A stretch of DNA of 64,000 nucleotides from Streptomyces sp. NBC_00433 (GCA_036015235.1 CP107926.1:1984001-2048000), one strand, 5' to 3'; shown: positions 36,001 to 44,917, numbered from the stretch's first letter. Numbers and translations: made by a program. Notes: generated from the letters alone by a model not told the origin.

Positions 36001-37743
36001 CTACGGGCGCGGCACGTTGCGCAGATTGGCGCGGGCCATCTGCACCATCCGCCCGACGCCGCCGTCCAGCACCACCTTGCCGACCGACAGCGCGAAACCG
36101 CCGATCTGCTCACCGGTGATCTTCGGCGGCAGCGACAGCGCGTGCGGGTCGGTCACCACGTCGACCAGCGCCGGCCCCTTGTGCCGGAAGGCGTCCCTGA
36201 GCGCGGAGCGCAGCTCCTTGGGCTTCTCCACCCGCACCCCGTAGGCACCCGCCGCTCGGGCCACCGCCGCGAAGTCCGGGTTGACGTTGGTGGTGCCGTA
36301 CGCGGGCAGGCCCTCGACCATCATCTCCAACTCGACCATACCGAGCGAGGAGTTGTTGAACAGCACGACCTTCACCGGCAGGTCGTACTGCACCAGGGTG
36401 AGGAAGTCCCCCATCAGCATGGTGAATCCGCCGTCGCCCGACATCGACACCACCTGCCGCCGCCGGTCGAGGAACTGCACGCCGATCGCCTGCGGCAGCG
36501 CGTTGGCCATGGAGCCGTGGGTGAAGGAGCCGATCACACGGCGCCTGCCGTTGGGCGTCAGATAGCGGGCCGCCCACACGTTGCACATCCCCGTGTCGAC
36601 GGTGAAGACCGCGTCGTCCGCGGCCTCCTCGTCCAGCACCGAGGCCACGTACTCGGGGTGGATCGGCAGATGCTTGTCGACCTTGCGGGTGTAGGCCTTG
36701 ATGACGCCCTCCAGGGCGTCGCTGTGCTTCTTCAGCATCCGGTCCAGGAAGCGTCGTTCGGACTTCTCCTTCACCCTCGGCGTCAGGCAGCGCAGCGTCT
36801 CGCCGACGTCGCCCCACACCGCGAGGTCCAACTTCGACCGGCGGCCCAGGTGTTCGGCCCGAACGTCGACCTGGACGATGGTCACGTCGTCGGGCAGGAA
36901 GGCGTTGTAAGGGAAGTCGGTGCCCAGCAGGATCAGCAGGTCGCACTCGTGCATCGCCTCGTACGCGGCCCCGTAGCCGAGCAGTCCGCTCATGCCGACG
37001 TCGTAGGGGTTGTCGAACTGGATCCACTCCTTGCCCCGCAGGGCGTGCCCCACCGGCGACTTGACGCGTTCCGCGAAGGCCATCACCTCGTCGTGCGCGC
37101 CGGCCGTGCCGCTGCCGCAGAACAGGGTGATCCGGCGGGCGCCGTCCACCAGCCGTGCCAGCGTGTCGATCTCCGCGTCGCCGGGCCTCACCGTCGGGCG
37201 CCGGGTGACCAGCGCGTGCTCGATGCTGCGCTGCGGCGCCGGGTGCGCCGCGATGTCACCCGGCAGGCTGATCACCGACACCCCGCCGCGGCCCACCGCG
37301 TGCTGGATCGCGGTCTGCAGCACCCGCGGCATCTGGTCGGCGTTGGAGATCAGCTCGCTGTAGTAGCTGCACTCGGCGAACAGCCGGTCGGGGTGCGTCT
37401 CCTGGAAGTAGCTCGTGCCGATCTCGCTGCTCGGGATGTGCGAGGCCAGCGCGAGCACCGGGGCCATCGAGCGGTGCGCGTCGTACAGCCCGTTGATCAG
37501 GTGCAGGTTGCCCGGGCCGCAGGACCCGGCGCAGGCGGCCAGCCGCCCCGTCAGCTGGGCCTCCGCGCCCGCGGCGAAGGCCGCCGTCTCCTCGTGCCTG
37601 ACATGCACCCATTCGAGGGAGCGGCTGCGGCGGACGGCGTCCACCACCGGGTTGAGGCTGTCGCCCACCACCCCGTAGAGCCGCTGCACACCCGCGCGTA
37701 CCAGGATGTCGATGAACTGCTCGGCCACGGTCTGCTTCGCCAT
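36001..37743 (-). CDS. poxB: Pyruvate dehydrogenase (quinone)/pyruvate oxidase, thiamine-diphosphate enzyme
   Basis: 580 residues of the PoxB type, which decarboxylates pyruvate to acetate and CO2 and passes electrons to quinone. The thiamine glutamate stands in VRHEETAAFAAGAEAQ. The thiamine-diphosphate/Mg motif is GDGGFTMLMGDFLTLVQYDLPVKVVLFNN near residue 440 (GDG...NN). The central FAD-binding domain contains GMSGLLGYGAAYEAMHECDLLILLGTDFPY. The length matches the family. ATG 37743 has a GGAGAT site. It stands alone, 41 bases after the PP2C gene on the same strand. Confidence 0.9.
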   Translation of the reverse strand: MAKQTVAEQFIDILVRAGVQRLYGVVGDSLNPVVDAVRRSRSLEWVHVRHEETAAFAAGAEAQLTGRLAACAGSCGPGNLHLINGLYDAHRSMAPVLALASHIPSSEIGTSYFQETHPDRLFAECSYYSELISNADQMPRVLQTAIQHAVGRGGVSVISLPGDIAAHPAPQRSIEHALVTRRPTVRPGDAEIDTLARLVDGARRITLFCGSGTAGAHDEVMAFAERVKSPVGHALRGKEWIQFDNPYDVGMSGLLGYGAAYEAMHECDLLILLGTDFPYNAFLPDDVTIVQVDVRAEHLGRRSKLDLAVWGDVGETLRCLTPRVKEKSERRFLDRMLKKHSDALEGVIKAYTRKVDKHLPIHPEYVASVLDEEAADDAVFTVDTGMCNVWAARYLTPNGRRRVIGSFTHGSMANALPQAIGVQFLDRRRQVVSMSGDGGFTMLMGDFLTLVQYDLPVKVVLFNNSSLGMVELEMMVEGLPAYGTTNVNPDFAAVARAAGAYGVRVEKPKELRSALRDAFRHKGPALVDVVTDPHALSLPPKITGEQIGGFALSVGKVVLDGGVGRMVQMARANLRNVPRP

Positions 37744-37784
37744 GTACCCATCTCCGCACGCTCCCCGCGCGGGCGCATCCCGGG

Positions 37785-40526
37785 TCAGGCGTCCCAGACG
37801 GTCACCGCCGTCCGGTCGTCGGCATAGCCCTTGACCCGGGTCTGCGTGTCGGCCAGATACGCCGCCAGGCCCGGCACCCGGCCGCCGCCCCAGCGCTCGG
37901 CCAGATGGGCGGCCAGCGCCGGTTCGCCGCGCAGCGGCTCCGCCAGGCCCGCGCTGCACATCACCAGCGCGTCACCCGGCTGGGCGACGGTCGCCCGGAA
38001 GCGGAAGGGGGCGGCGGTCCCGTCCGGTGCCAGGTCCAGGTCCTGCCAGCCCCCCGACCTGATACGGAACAGCCCGCCGTCGCCCACCCCGAAGAAGAGC
38101 CGCACCGGGCACGCCGGGTCCGCGGGCAGCAGCAGGCAGCGCAGCGACGCCGTGTACGTCCCCTCGTCCAGCCCGAGATCCTCGCCGCGGGCCCGCAACC
38201 GCCCGTAGCACCGGTCCGTCAACCGGTGCAGCCCCGACTTCAGCGAGCCGCGCCGCGCCGCCCGCAGATCCTGCGCCAGCCGCTCCCGGCTGCGCCCCAC
38301 CGCCCCGGCGATCCACCGCACCGAGTCCTGCGCGGCCCGGTGCGCGTCATCCGCCGCCCGCGCGCCGCTGGCCATCGCGACCAGCAGCAGGGCGTCGTCC
38401 CCGGTGCCGAAGCGCGCCGTCAGCAACGCGTCCCTGCGCGGCTGCCCCCGATACCGCGCGGAATCCCCGCGCAGGCTCACCGTCCTGACGGTGAGCCCGC
38501 CGTACTCCGCCCCGTCGAGCACGGTGTCCGCGACCAGTCCGTCCAGCCCGTCCGGATCCGCCTCCGGCCAGGCGCTCGGCTCCGCCGCATAGGTCGGCGC
38601 CCCGCCCCCCACGACCTCGGCGACCGGCTCCCGCCCCTCCTCGGCGGCCACCCACCCCGGCGGCAACTCCGGCGCCCACCGCACGCCCCCTTCCCCGAAC
38701 GACGTCTCCCCCCACCCCTCGGCGCCACGCGGCGCGGGCACCCCACCCTGCTCCCGCGCGCCGGGGACCGCGTCCGCGGCCGGCGGCACACGGGGGTCAT
38801 CACCGGGCGCCCGCGCGGCGGGCGGCCACGAAACGGGCCGGTCGCCCAAGCCGCGCCCGGACGCCTCGCGCGACGCGCCGTACGCGCCGTACGGCGCGGG
38901 AAGCCCGCCACTCGCCGACGTCTCGTCGCCCGCGGCCGGCGCCCCTTCCGCGTCCCGCCCGGAGGCGCTGGCCGGAGGCCAGGGCGGCCGCGGGGTGCCC
39001 GAATCCCGCCCGGACGTGTCGCTCGCGGGCAGGGGCTGGTCGGATGGCGGGGCATCCCGGCCGGCGGCATCGACCGGAGGCCACGGAACCCGCGGAGCAC
39101 CCGCGTCATCGCCCCCGCCGGCGTACGGCCGCCCGGCGGGCGGGGGCGGCGGAGCGTCGTGGCCGGGCGGAGCGGCTTGCCCGCCGGGCACGCTCGCGGA
39201 CGGATCAGGATCGTCGGCATACGTGCCGGGGGCGTCGTCCGCCGCGTCGGGTGCCTGGAGGGCGGGCGACGTCCAGGGCTCGGCGGGGCGAAGGGTCACG
39301 CCGGGGGCGTCGGAAGCGGGGCGTACGTCGTCCGGCCGGTGGGTGGACCTCGGAACGGGCCAACCCGCCGGGGGCGGGGGCGGGACGGATGCCCAGGGTT
39401 CGGCGGGCGCGGGCGGTGAGTCGCCCCAAGGCTGCCGAGTCGGCGGTACGTCGGGCCGGTCGGTCGGCTCGGCCCGCTCGGGGAAGGCGGGCTGCGCCGA
39501 CCAGGCGTCCCACGGGGGCACCGGTTCCGCGTCCTGGGCCTCGTCCTCCTCGGCCTCCGCTGCCGGGAACATCGGCCGCGCCGACCACGCATCCCACGGC
39601 GGCGGCGCCGGGCTCTCGCCCGCGCCACGAATGTCCTGCCCGTCGGACGCGGCTGCCTCCGGCGGGGTCCCTCCGGGTGCCGGCCCCGCGTCCCGCGGCT
39701 CCTCGGCCGCCTCCTCCCGCTCCTGCCCGGTCCCGACGGTGTACGGGACCGCGGCCTCCGACGGGCTCGCGTCGGCGTACGACGCCCCCGCCTGGCCGGC
39801 ATCCGCCTCCGACGGGCCCACCTCGGCGTAGGAGGTCCCAGGCTCCGCCGGATCCGCTCCCGGCCGACCCCCGGCGCCGTACAGCGCCCCAGGCTCCGCC
39901 CGGTCCGTTCCCGACGGACTCACGTCCGCGGACGGCACCCCGGCCTCCGCTCCCGGCCGGCTCTCACCGCCATACGGCGGCTCCGGCTCCATCGGCTCCG
40001 CCTCCGGCGGGCTCCCGCCGCCATACGGCGCCCCCGCCTCCTCGGCGTCCGCTCCCAGGCGGCTCTCGTCGGCGTACGGCACCCCGGCTTCCGCCGGATC
40101 CGGTTGCGGCCGCCTCTCCCCGCCGTACGGCGCCTGCGCCTGTGGGCGCGGGCCCGCCGACCGGTCGGGCTCCGGCGGCCGCTCCGGTGAGGGATCCGCC
40201 TCCCGTACGGGGGCCTCCGTCGGCGTATCGCGCTCGACGCGCGGCGGCGGTGGCGATACGGGTTGTACGCGGCCCGGCGGCGGGGGTGTGCGGGTGGGGC
40301 GGGGCCAGGAAGGGGGTGGGAGCGGGGCGGTGGGGCGGCGGAGCCGCAACGTGTCGGCGGCCGAGGGCGGCGGCGGGGGCGGGGACATCGCCGACAGGGC
40401 CGAGTCGAAGTGCGCGTCGATCGACTCCGGCGCGGCCGGCGCCGCACCGCCGGCCGCCTCCTCGTCGTACAACTGCCGCCACCAGTCGTCTTCTTGACCT
40501 CGGCGGGACTCCCCCTGCTGACTCAT
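37785..40526 (-). CDS. PP2C-type protein phosphatase with about 600-residue disordered N-terminus
   Basis: 913 residues. Only the last 240 (from about 675) form a PP2C-like domain (VRTVSLRGDSARYRGQPRRDALLTARFG, ALLLVAMASGARAADDAHRAAQ, FFGVGDGGLFRI, DALVMCSAGLAEPLRGEP, YADDRTAVTVWDA). The canonical metal-binding DGMGG motif is altered to MASGA, so activity is uncertain. The rest is Pro/Ala/Asp/Glu-rich with degenerate repeats built around YGGESRPGAEA and PPWDAWSARP-type units and no predicted fold. It starts at ATG 40526 (MSQQGESRRGQEDDWWRQLYDEE); open frame continues upstream without family signal. Confidence 0.75.
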   Translation of the reverse strand: MSQQGESRRGQEDDWWRQLYDEEAAGGAAPAAPESIDAHFDSALSAMSPPPPPPSAADTLRLRRPTAPLPPPSWPRPTRTPPPPGRVQPVSPPPPRVERDTPTEAPVREADPSPERPPEPDRSAGPRPQAQAPYGGERRPQPDPAEAGVPYADESRLGADAEEAGAPYGGGSPPEAEPMEPEPPYGGESRPGAEAGVPSADVSPSGTDRAEPGALYGAGGRPGADPAEPGTSYAEVGPSEADAGQAGASYADASPSEAAVPYTVGTGQEREEAAEEPRDAGPAPGGTPPEAAASDGQDIRGAGESPAPPPWDAWSARPMFPAAEAEEDEAQDAEPVPPWDAWSAQPAFPERAEPTDRPDVPPTRQPWGDSPPAPAEPWASVPPPPPAGWPVPRSTHRPDDVRPASDAPGVTLRPAEPWTSPALQAPDAADDAPGTYADDPDPSASVPGGQAAPPGHDAPPPPPAGRPYAGGGDDAGAPRVPWPPVDAAGRDAPPSDQPLPASDTSGRDSGTPRPPWPPASASGRDAEGAPAAGDETSASGGLPAPYGAYGASREASGRGLGDRPVSWPPAARAPGDDPRVPPAADAVPGAREQGGVPAPRGAEGWGETSFGEGGVRWAPELPPGWVAAEEGREPVAEVVGGGAPTYAAEPSAWPEADPDGLDGLVADTVLDGAEYGGLTVRTVSLRGDSARYRGQPRRDALLTARFGTGDDALLLVAMASGARAADDAHRAAQDSVRWIAGAVGRSRERLAQDLRAARRGSLKSGLHRLTDRCYGRLRARGEDLGLDEGTYTASLRCLLLPADPACPVRLFFGVGDGGLFRIRSGGWQDLDLAPDGTAAPFRFRATVAQPGDALVMCSAGLAEPLRGEPALAAHLAERWGGGRVPGLAAYLADTQTRVKGYADDRTAVTVWDA

Positions 40527-40658
40527 GCCCTTATTGTCCACCGCCCAGGCCGCCGGGAAACGTGGAAACGCCGCGCCACCCCCACCCGCACCCGTCACAC
40601 CGGCAACTTCACCCGCCCCGCCGGGCGAACGCCGCCGGAATCCGGCAGGGTGGAATCC

Positions 40659-41144
40659 ATGGGGACCGCACAGGCGAGCCTGATCGGCGCGGTGATGCTG
40701 CTGGGCCTCATCGGCGTGGCTGTCCCCGGCGTACCGGGGACGCTGCTGTGCTGGGCCGCCGTGCTGTGGTGGGCGACGTCCGAGCACACCAGCCTCACCT
40801 GGGGCGTGCTCGCCGGTGCGACGGGGCTGCTCGCGGTCGCGCAGGTCGTGGTCTGGCGGCTGCCGGCCCGCCGGATCCGCGAGTCAGGCGTCACCTGGCG
40901 CACGGTGATCAACGCGACGGGCGTGGCGATCGCGGCCTCCTTCCTCCTCTCGGTGTTCGGCGCCGTCCTCGGCTTCGTCGGCAGCATCTACGTGACCGAG
41001 CGGATCCGCCTGGGCGGCGGGCACCGTACCGCCTGGACGGCGACGAGGCGCGTGATGCGCACGGTCGGCGGCTCCGTCCTGGTCGAGTTGCTGGCCTGCC
41101 TCCTGGTGGTCGACACCTTCCTGATCGCCACCATCGTCGCCTGA
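40659..41144 (+). CDS. DUF456-family membrane protein
   Basis: 161 residues with four hydrophobic helices: SLIGAVMLLGLIGVAVPGVPGTLLCWAAVLWW with the family glycine/proline signature, then GVLAGATGLLAVAQVVVWRL, AIAASFLLSVFGAVLGFVGSIYV, and a last helix SVLVELLACLLVVDTFLIATIV. This matches DUF456, small membrane proteins of unknown role. ATG 40659 is preceded by GGTGGA. Divergent from the PP2C gene. Confidence 0.75.
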   Translation: MGTAQASLIGAVMLLGLIGVAVPGVPGTLLCWAAVLWWATSEHTSLTWGVLAGATGLLAVAQVVVWRLPARRIRESGVTWRTVINATGVAIAASFLLSVFGAVLGFVGSIYVTERIRLGGGHRTAWTATRRVMRTVGGSVLVELLACLLVVDTFLIATIVA

Positions 41145-41510
41145 GCGACCCGAGCGACCCGGGCACCCTGAGCCCTCGATCGCCCCGAGCACCCGCGCGC
41201 CCCGAGCCCCGGATCGGCCCGAGCACCTGCACGCCTGCGCACCTGCACGTCCCGAGACCCTGAGCGCTCGATCGGTCCGATCGCCCCGAGCCCCCGATCA
41301 GCCCGAGCACGTGCACGCCCCGAGGCCCCGATCGGCCCGGGTCCCCGGCGCCCCGACCCGCCCGCGCGCCTTGAAGCCCTGAGCACCGATCAGCCCGAGG
41401 CCCTGAGGCCCGGGGCCCTGATCGGCCCGATCGCCTGAGCGCTCCGGAGCCCCGAGGCCCCGTTCGCCCCGGAGCCCCCGCGCGCGGCCGAGCGCGGCCC
41501 GCACCCGCCC
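41145..41510. repeat. Low-complexity C/G-rich tract of degenerate short repeats
   Basis: About 365 bases made of imperfect alternation of CCCCGAGC, GATCGGCCCGA and CACCTGCAC words with no stable period. GATCGG or GATCAG followed by CCCGA occurs at least six times. No reading frame here has family resemblance. It precedes the regulatory region of the lysozyme gene. Confidence 0.6.
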
Positions 41511-41597
41511 AAGCCCACGCCCGAGCGGCCAGCGAATTTTCACGCCGCGGAAATTTCCGCCGCCCCGCCCCCGTCACCGCAGCTCCCAGCCTCCCCT

Positions 41598-41613
41598 ACT
41601 GGTCTAGGCCACT
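41598..41613 (+). promoter_or_regulatory. DasR-type operator (dre-like site)
   Basis: ACTGGTCTAGGCCACT matches the 16-base DasR-responsive element ACTGGTCTAGACCACT at 15 positions. DasR is the GlcNAc-sensing regulator of amino-sugar uptake and chitin/cell-wall degradation in streptomycetes. The site is 318 bases upstream of the GH25 lysozyme start with no gene between. Confidence 0.65.
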
Positions 41614-41653
41614 ACGAAAAACCTCAACCCCTTTACGCCGAAGGTAAGTTCAT

Positions 41654-41669
41654 GCGTCACTCATGACGC
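41654..41669 (+). promoter_or_regulatory. 6-4-6 inverted repeat in the lysozyme upstream region
   Basis: GCGTCA (41654-41659), CTCA, TGACGC (41664-41669). It lies in the only less GC-rich part of the gap, just after TTTACGCCGAAGGTAAG, and is a possible operator near the promoter. Confidence 0.35.
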
Positions 41670-41931
41670 GTTCACATCAATTACCCCGCGCACACCGCAC
41701 CGCACCGCACCATCGTGCAAGCAACGGCATCACCGCGCGCCCACGCAGCCCCACGAGCACATCCCGCCCCATCCCGCCCCCCGCCACCCCGCCGAAGCGG
41801 TGGCGGTCGCCGACCGCTCGCACGCTACGCGAGTAGACGCGAACAGACGCGAGCAGACCACCCGGTCGGACGAGCCCGGCGAAGCGCGCGGCCCCCACCC
41901 CGCACCACCCCGACGTGCCTGGAGGAAAGCC

Positions 41932-42822
41932 TTGTTCTCCCGAATCCGCACCACCCCTGCCGCCCACCGGAAGCTGATGGCGGCCGGAGTCCTCGGCGCG
42001 AGCATGGCGCTCGCCGCGACGATGTCGGCGGGCACGGCCAGTGCCCGTACGCTCCCGTCGGGCAGCGACATCCCGCTCGGCGGCGGTTACATGGGCGTCG
42101 GCTACGCCCAGGACAGCAAGGCGGGCTTCACCCCGGACACCCGGCAGCTCGGCCTCGGGACCCCCGCCGCCGTGACGCCGAACGCCACGAACCCGGTGGG
42201 GATCGACGTCTCGCACTACCAGGGGACGATCAACTGGACCTCGGTGAAGTCGGCCGGCATCGGCTTCGCGTACATCAAGGCCACCGAGAGCACGACGTAC
42301 AAGGACCCGACCTTCAACGCCAACTACCTGAACGCCTACAACGCCAAGGTGATCAGGGGCGCTTACCACTTCGCCCGGCCCGACCTGTCCTCCGGCGCGG
42401 CGCAGGCCACCTACTTCGCCGGCAACGGCGGCGCCTGGTCGGCGGACAACCTCACGCTGCCCGGCATGCTGGACCTCGAAGGCGGCTGCTATGGCAAGTC
42501 GGCCGCGTCGATGCAGTCCTGGGTCCTGGACTTCTACAACACCTACAAGTCCAAGACCGGCCGCGACGTCGTCATCTACACCAGCGCGAGCTGGTGGAAC
42601 TCGTGCACCGGCGGCTGGAGCGGCATGTCCGCCAGGAGCCCGCTGAACGTGGCGCACTGGACCACCGCGGCCAGCCCCACCATCCCGAGCGGCTTCCCGT
42701 TCTGGACCTTCTGGCAGTATTCCGACTCCGGTTCGGTGAGCGGCATCTCGGGTGCCGTCGACCGCGACCGCTTCAGCGCGAGCAGCGCCCGCCTGCTGGC
42801 CCTGGCCAACAACACCCCCTGA
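41932..42822 (+). CDS. Secreted GH25 lysozyme (N-acetylmuramidase)
   Basis: 296 residues. A signal peptide (RKLMAAGVLGASMALAATMSAGTASA) is followed by a short linker and a GH25 domain from about residue 83: GIDVSHYQGTINW (catalytic Asp), FAYIKATEST, VIRGAYHFARPD, LDLEGGC (catalytic Asp/Glu pair), VVIYTSASWW, FWTFWQYSDSGSVSG. It cleaves the MurNAc-GlcNAc bond of peptidoglycan outside the cell. The start is TTG at 41932, chosen because GGAGG lies six bases upstream; the frame is open but signal-less before it. The DasR-like site upstream would tie it to GlcNAc sensing. Confidence 0.9.
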   Translation: MFSRIRTTPAAHRKLMAAGVLGASMALAATMSAGTASARTLPSGSDIPLGGGYMGVGYAQDSKAGFTPDTRQLGLGTPAAVTPNATNPVGIDVSHYQGTINWTSVKSAGIGFAYIKATESTTYKDPTFNANYLNAYNAKVIRGAYHFARPDLSSGAAQATYFAGNGGAWSADNLTLPGMLDLEGGCYGKSAASMQSWVLDFYNTYKSKTGRDVVIYTSASWWNSCTGGWSGMSARSPLNVAHWTTAASPTIPSGFPFWTFWQYSDSGSVSGISGAVDRDRFSASSARLLALANNTP

Positions 42823-42857
42823 CCGCGGCGGCCGTTGCTCCGGCCGGGTGAACCGGC

Positions 42858-42989
42858 GGGCGGTCCGAACCGCAGCGCGGCCCGGACCGCCCGGCAGCCC
42901 GAACGGGGCGACAGCCCGAAACCGGCCGGGAGACCGCTCTCCCGGCCACTGTCCGACCTGCGGCCTAGGACTCGCCTGGGCCGCAGGTC
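42858..42989 (+). terminator. Three consecutive hairpins after the lysozyme gene
   Basis: Stems: GGGCGGTCCG/CGGACCGCCC (42858-42867 with 42883-42892), GGCCGGGAG/CTCCCGGCC (42924-42932 with 42939-42947), and GACCTGCGGCC/GGCCGCAGGTC (42955-42965 with 42979-42989). They fill the gap to the next gene on the same strand. The last ends 37 bases before its start, so it may also act in that gene's leader. Confidence 0.6.
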
Positions 42990-43026
42990 CGATGAAGGCG
43001 CTCCACGGGCGTGTGAGGCTTGCCCC

Positions 43027-43413
43027 ATGACGACGACAACCGCACGGACGGAACTCAACGAGTCCGAGCTGGCCTATCTGCGCGACCAGCGCCTCGCCCG
43101 GCTGGCGACGGTGGACGCGAAGGGCCGGCCGCAGGCCAACCCGGTCGGTTTCCTCCTGCGCCCCGACAGCACGATCGACATCGCCGGTTATGCGATGGGC
43201 ACCACCAAGAAGTGGCGGAACATCGCGGCGAACCGCCATGTCTCGCTGGTCGTGGACGACATCGCCAGCGTCACCCCGTGGAAGGTGCGCGGGGTGGAGA
43301 TCCGCGGCACCGCCGAGCAGATCGTCGGCCCGCACGACTACGGGGAGCACCTCAGCCCGGAGCTGATCAGGATCACGCCCTACGCCATCTACAGCTGGGG
43401 CCTGGACGACTGA
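43027..43413 (+). CDS. PPOX-class F420-dependent oxidoreductase
   Basis: 128 residues of the split-barrel flavin/F420 family: YLRDQRLARLATVDAKGRPQANPVGFLL (cofactor-binding first strands), a central KKWRNIAANRHVSLVVDD, and TPWKVRGVEIRGTAEQIVG. The ending PYAIYSWGLDD is typical of the actinobacterial F420 group. Substrate unknown. ATG 43027; single gene. The C-terminal AIYSWG segment supports assignment to the F420 rather than pyridoxamine branch. Confidence 0.85.
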   Translation: MTTTTARTELNESELAYLRDQRLARLATVDAKGRPQANPVGFLLRPDSTIDIAGYAMGTTKKWRNIAANRHVSLVVDDIASVTPWKVRGVEIRGTAEQIVGPHDYGEHLSPELIRITPYAIYSWGLDD

Positions 43414-43475
43414 AACCGGTCCGCCGCCACCCCGCGGGACGCGCCCCGCGGGGTAAAGCTCACGCTATGAAATAA

Positions 43476-43487
43476 GAGAGCGCTCTC
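43476..43487 (+). promoter_or_regulatory. LacI-type operator upstream of the LacI gene
   Basis: Perfect 12-base palindrome GAGAGCGCTCTC, 81 bases before the LacI-family start. The CGCT-centred form is characteristic of LacI-family sites in actinomycetes. The same palindrome precedes the GH3 gene at 47742-47753. Confidence 0.75.
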
Positions 43488-43567
43488 ACGCGACGCCGGG
43501 TGACCCGTTACGCTGTCCGTGCCGATCCCGGAACTTTTCGTTATCCGTGCGCGAAGGAGCCCTCCCC

Positions 43568-44611
43568 GTGTCCGACCCGACGTTCGCGGCCCGCCCCACC
43601 CTCGAGGAAGTCGCGGCGCGGGCCGGGGTGTCACGGGCGACGGCCTCGCGGGTGGTCAACGGCAGCGAGGGCGTACGGGCGCCGCTGGTCGAACGGGTGC
43701 GCGCGGCCGTCGACGAGCTGGGCTACGTACCCAACCAGGCGGCCCGCACCCTGGTCACCCGACGCAACGGAGCGGTCGCCGTGGTGGTCGCCGAACCCGA
43801 GACGCGGTTCTTCGCCGACCCCTTCTTCGCCCAGCAGGTGCGCGGCATCAGCAAGGAACTGACCGCGCACGACAACCAGTTGGTGCTGCTGCTCACCGAG
43901 GGCGCCGCCGACTACGAGCGGGTGGGCCGCTATCTGGCGGGCGGGCACGTGGACGGCGCGCTGATCTTCTCGCTGCACGACGACGACTCGCTGCCGGTGA
44001 TGGCCCGCAAGGCGGGGGTGGCCACCGTGATAGGCGGCCGGCCCGGCTGGTCGGACGCCGAGTCGGGGCCGACCACGCTCTACGTGGACTGCGACAACCG
44101 GGGCGGCGCGCGCGACGCCGTACGCCACCTGCTGAACCTCGGCCGCCGGCGCATCGCGCACATCGCGGGTCCGCTGGACCAGACCGCGTCGATCGACCGG
44201 CTCGACGGCTTCCGCGACATGCTGCCGCACATCGACCCGGCGATGATCGCCGAGGGCGACTTCACCCCGGAGGGCGGCTCGCAGGCCATGGAGTTGCTGC
44301 TGGAGCGCTCTCCCGACCTCGACGCGGTCTTCGCCGCCTCCGACATGATGGCGTCGGGCGCGCTGCGGGTGCTGCGGCAGCGCGGGCTGCGGGTGCCGCA
44401 GGATGTGGCGGTGATCGGCTTCGACGACATCGTCTCGGTCGCCGAGTGGACCGACCCGCCACTGACCACGATCCGGCAGGACATCGAGGAGATGGGCCGG
44501 ATGATGGCGCGGCTGCTGCTGCGCGCCCTGGAGCCGTCCACTCCCGGCACGGTGTCCGCGCTGACCCCCATCGTCACGCCCACCCAACTGGTGGTACGCG
44601 CCTCGGCCTGA
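43568..44611 (+). CDS. LacI-family transcriptional regulator
   Basis: 347 residues. The HTH and hinge are at residues 10-65 (PTLEEVAARAGVSRATASRVVNGSEGVRAPLVERVRAAVDELGYVPNQAARTL). A periplasmic-binding-like sensor follows (AVAVVVAEPETRFFADPFFAQQVRGI, YVDCDNRGGARDAVRHLLNLGRRRIAHIAG, DAVFAASDMMASGALRVL, VAVIGFDDI). The start is GTG at 43568 with GAAGGAG eight bases upstream. It probably represses itself and the GH3 glycosidase, because the same palindrome stands before both; the ligand would then be a sugar released by that enzyme. Confidence 0.92.
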   Translation: MSDPTFAARPTLEEVAARAGVSRATASRVVNGSEGVRAPLVERVRAAVDELGYVPNQAARTLVTRRNGAVAVVVAEPETRFFADPFFAQQVRGISKELTAHDNQLVLLLTEGAADYERVGRYLAGGHVDGALIFSLHDDDSLPVMARKAGVATVIGGRPGWSDAESGPTTLYVDCDNRGGARDAVRHLLNLGRRRIAHIAGPLDQTASIDRLDGFRDMLPHIDPAMIAEGDFTPEGGSQAMELLLERSPDLDAVFAASDMMASGALRVLRQRGLRVPQDVAVIGFDDIVSVAEWTDPPLTTIRQDIEEMGRMMARLLLRALEPSTPGTVSALTPIVTPTQLVVRASA

Positions 44612-44785
44612 CGGGGACCGCCCCGCCGGCCCCTCGCCGCAGGCCCGTGCGGTCGTTCGGCCGCAGGTCGGCGAAGCCCGCGTGCCACCCTGTGGGTTGG
44701 AATCGCCGGGCAGCGGGAAAGTCACGGTCAGGCAGCGAACGTGAGAGTGCGGTGAAGACCGCACCGGGAGACGAGGAGGACTGCC

Positions 44786-44917
44786 ATGGCCTACTCCGTG
44801 ATCCTCGGGATCGTGATCGTCGTACTTGTGGTCGCCGGGGTCATCGGTTCGTTCTGGAGCGCGGGCAGTCCGATCGCGGTGCGCCGCCGCCACGGACGTG
44901 ACGGCGGCGCGGGATGA
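44786..44917 (+). CDS. 43-residue single-helix membrane peptide
   Basis: A short gene with a strong ribosome site (GAGGAGG, six bases before ATG 44786). The product begins MAYSVILGIVIVVLVVAGVI, a perfect membrane helix, followed by GSFWSAGSPIAV and a positively charged RRRHGRD tail, which should stay inside. It lies 174 bases after the LacI gene and convergent with rsgA. Homology is not recognised; small hydrophobic peptides of this kind occur in streptomycetes. The spacing, codon use and helix argue that it is real. Confidence 0.6.
   Translation: MAYSVILGIVIVVLVVAGVIGSFWSAGSPIAVRRRHGRDGGAG

Noticed and set aside
41145..41510. CRISPR-like or tandem repeat array
   Set aside because: Words recur irregularly without constant repeat length or unique spacers, and no cas gene is nearby.
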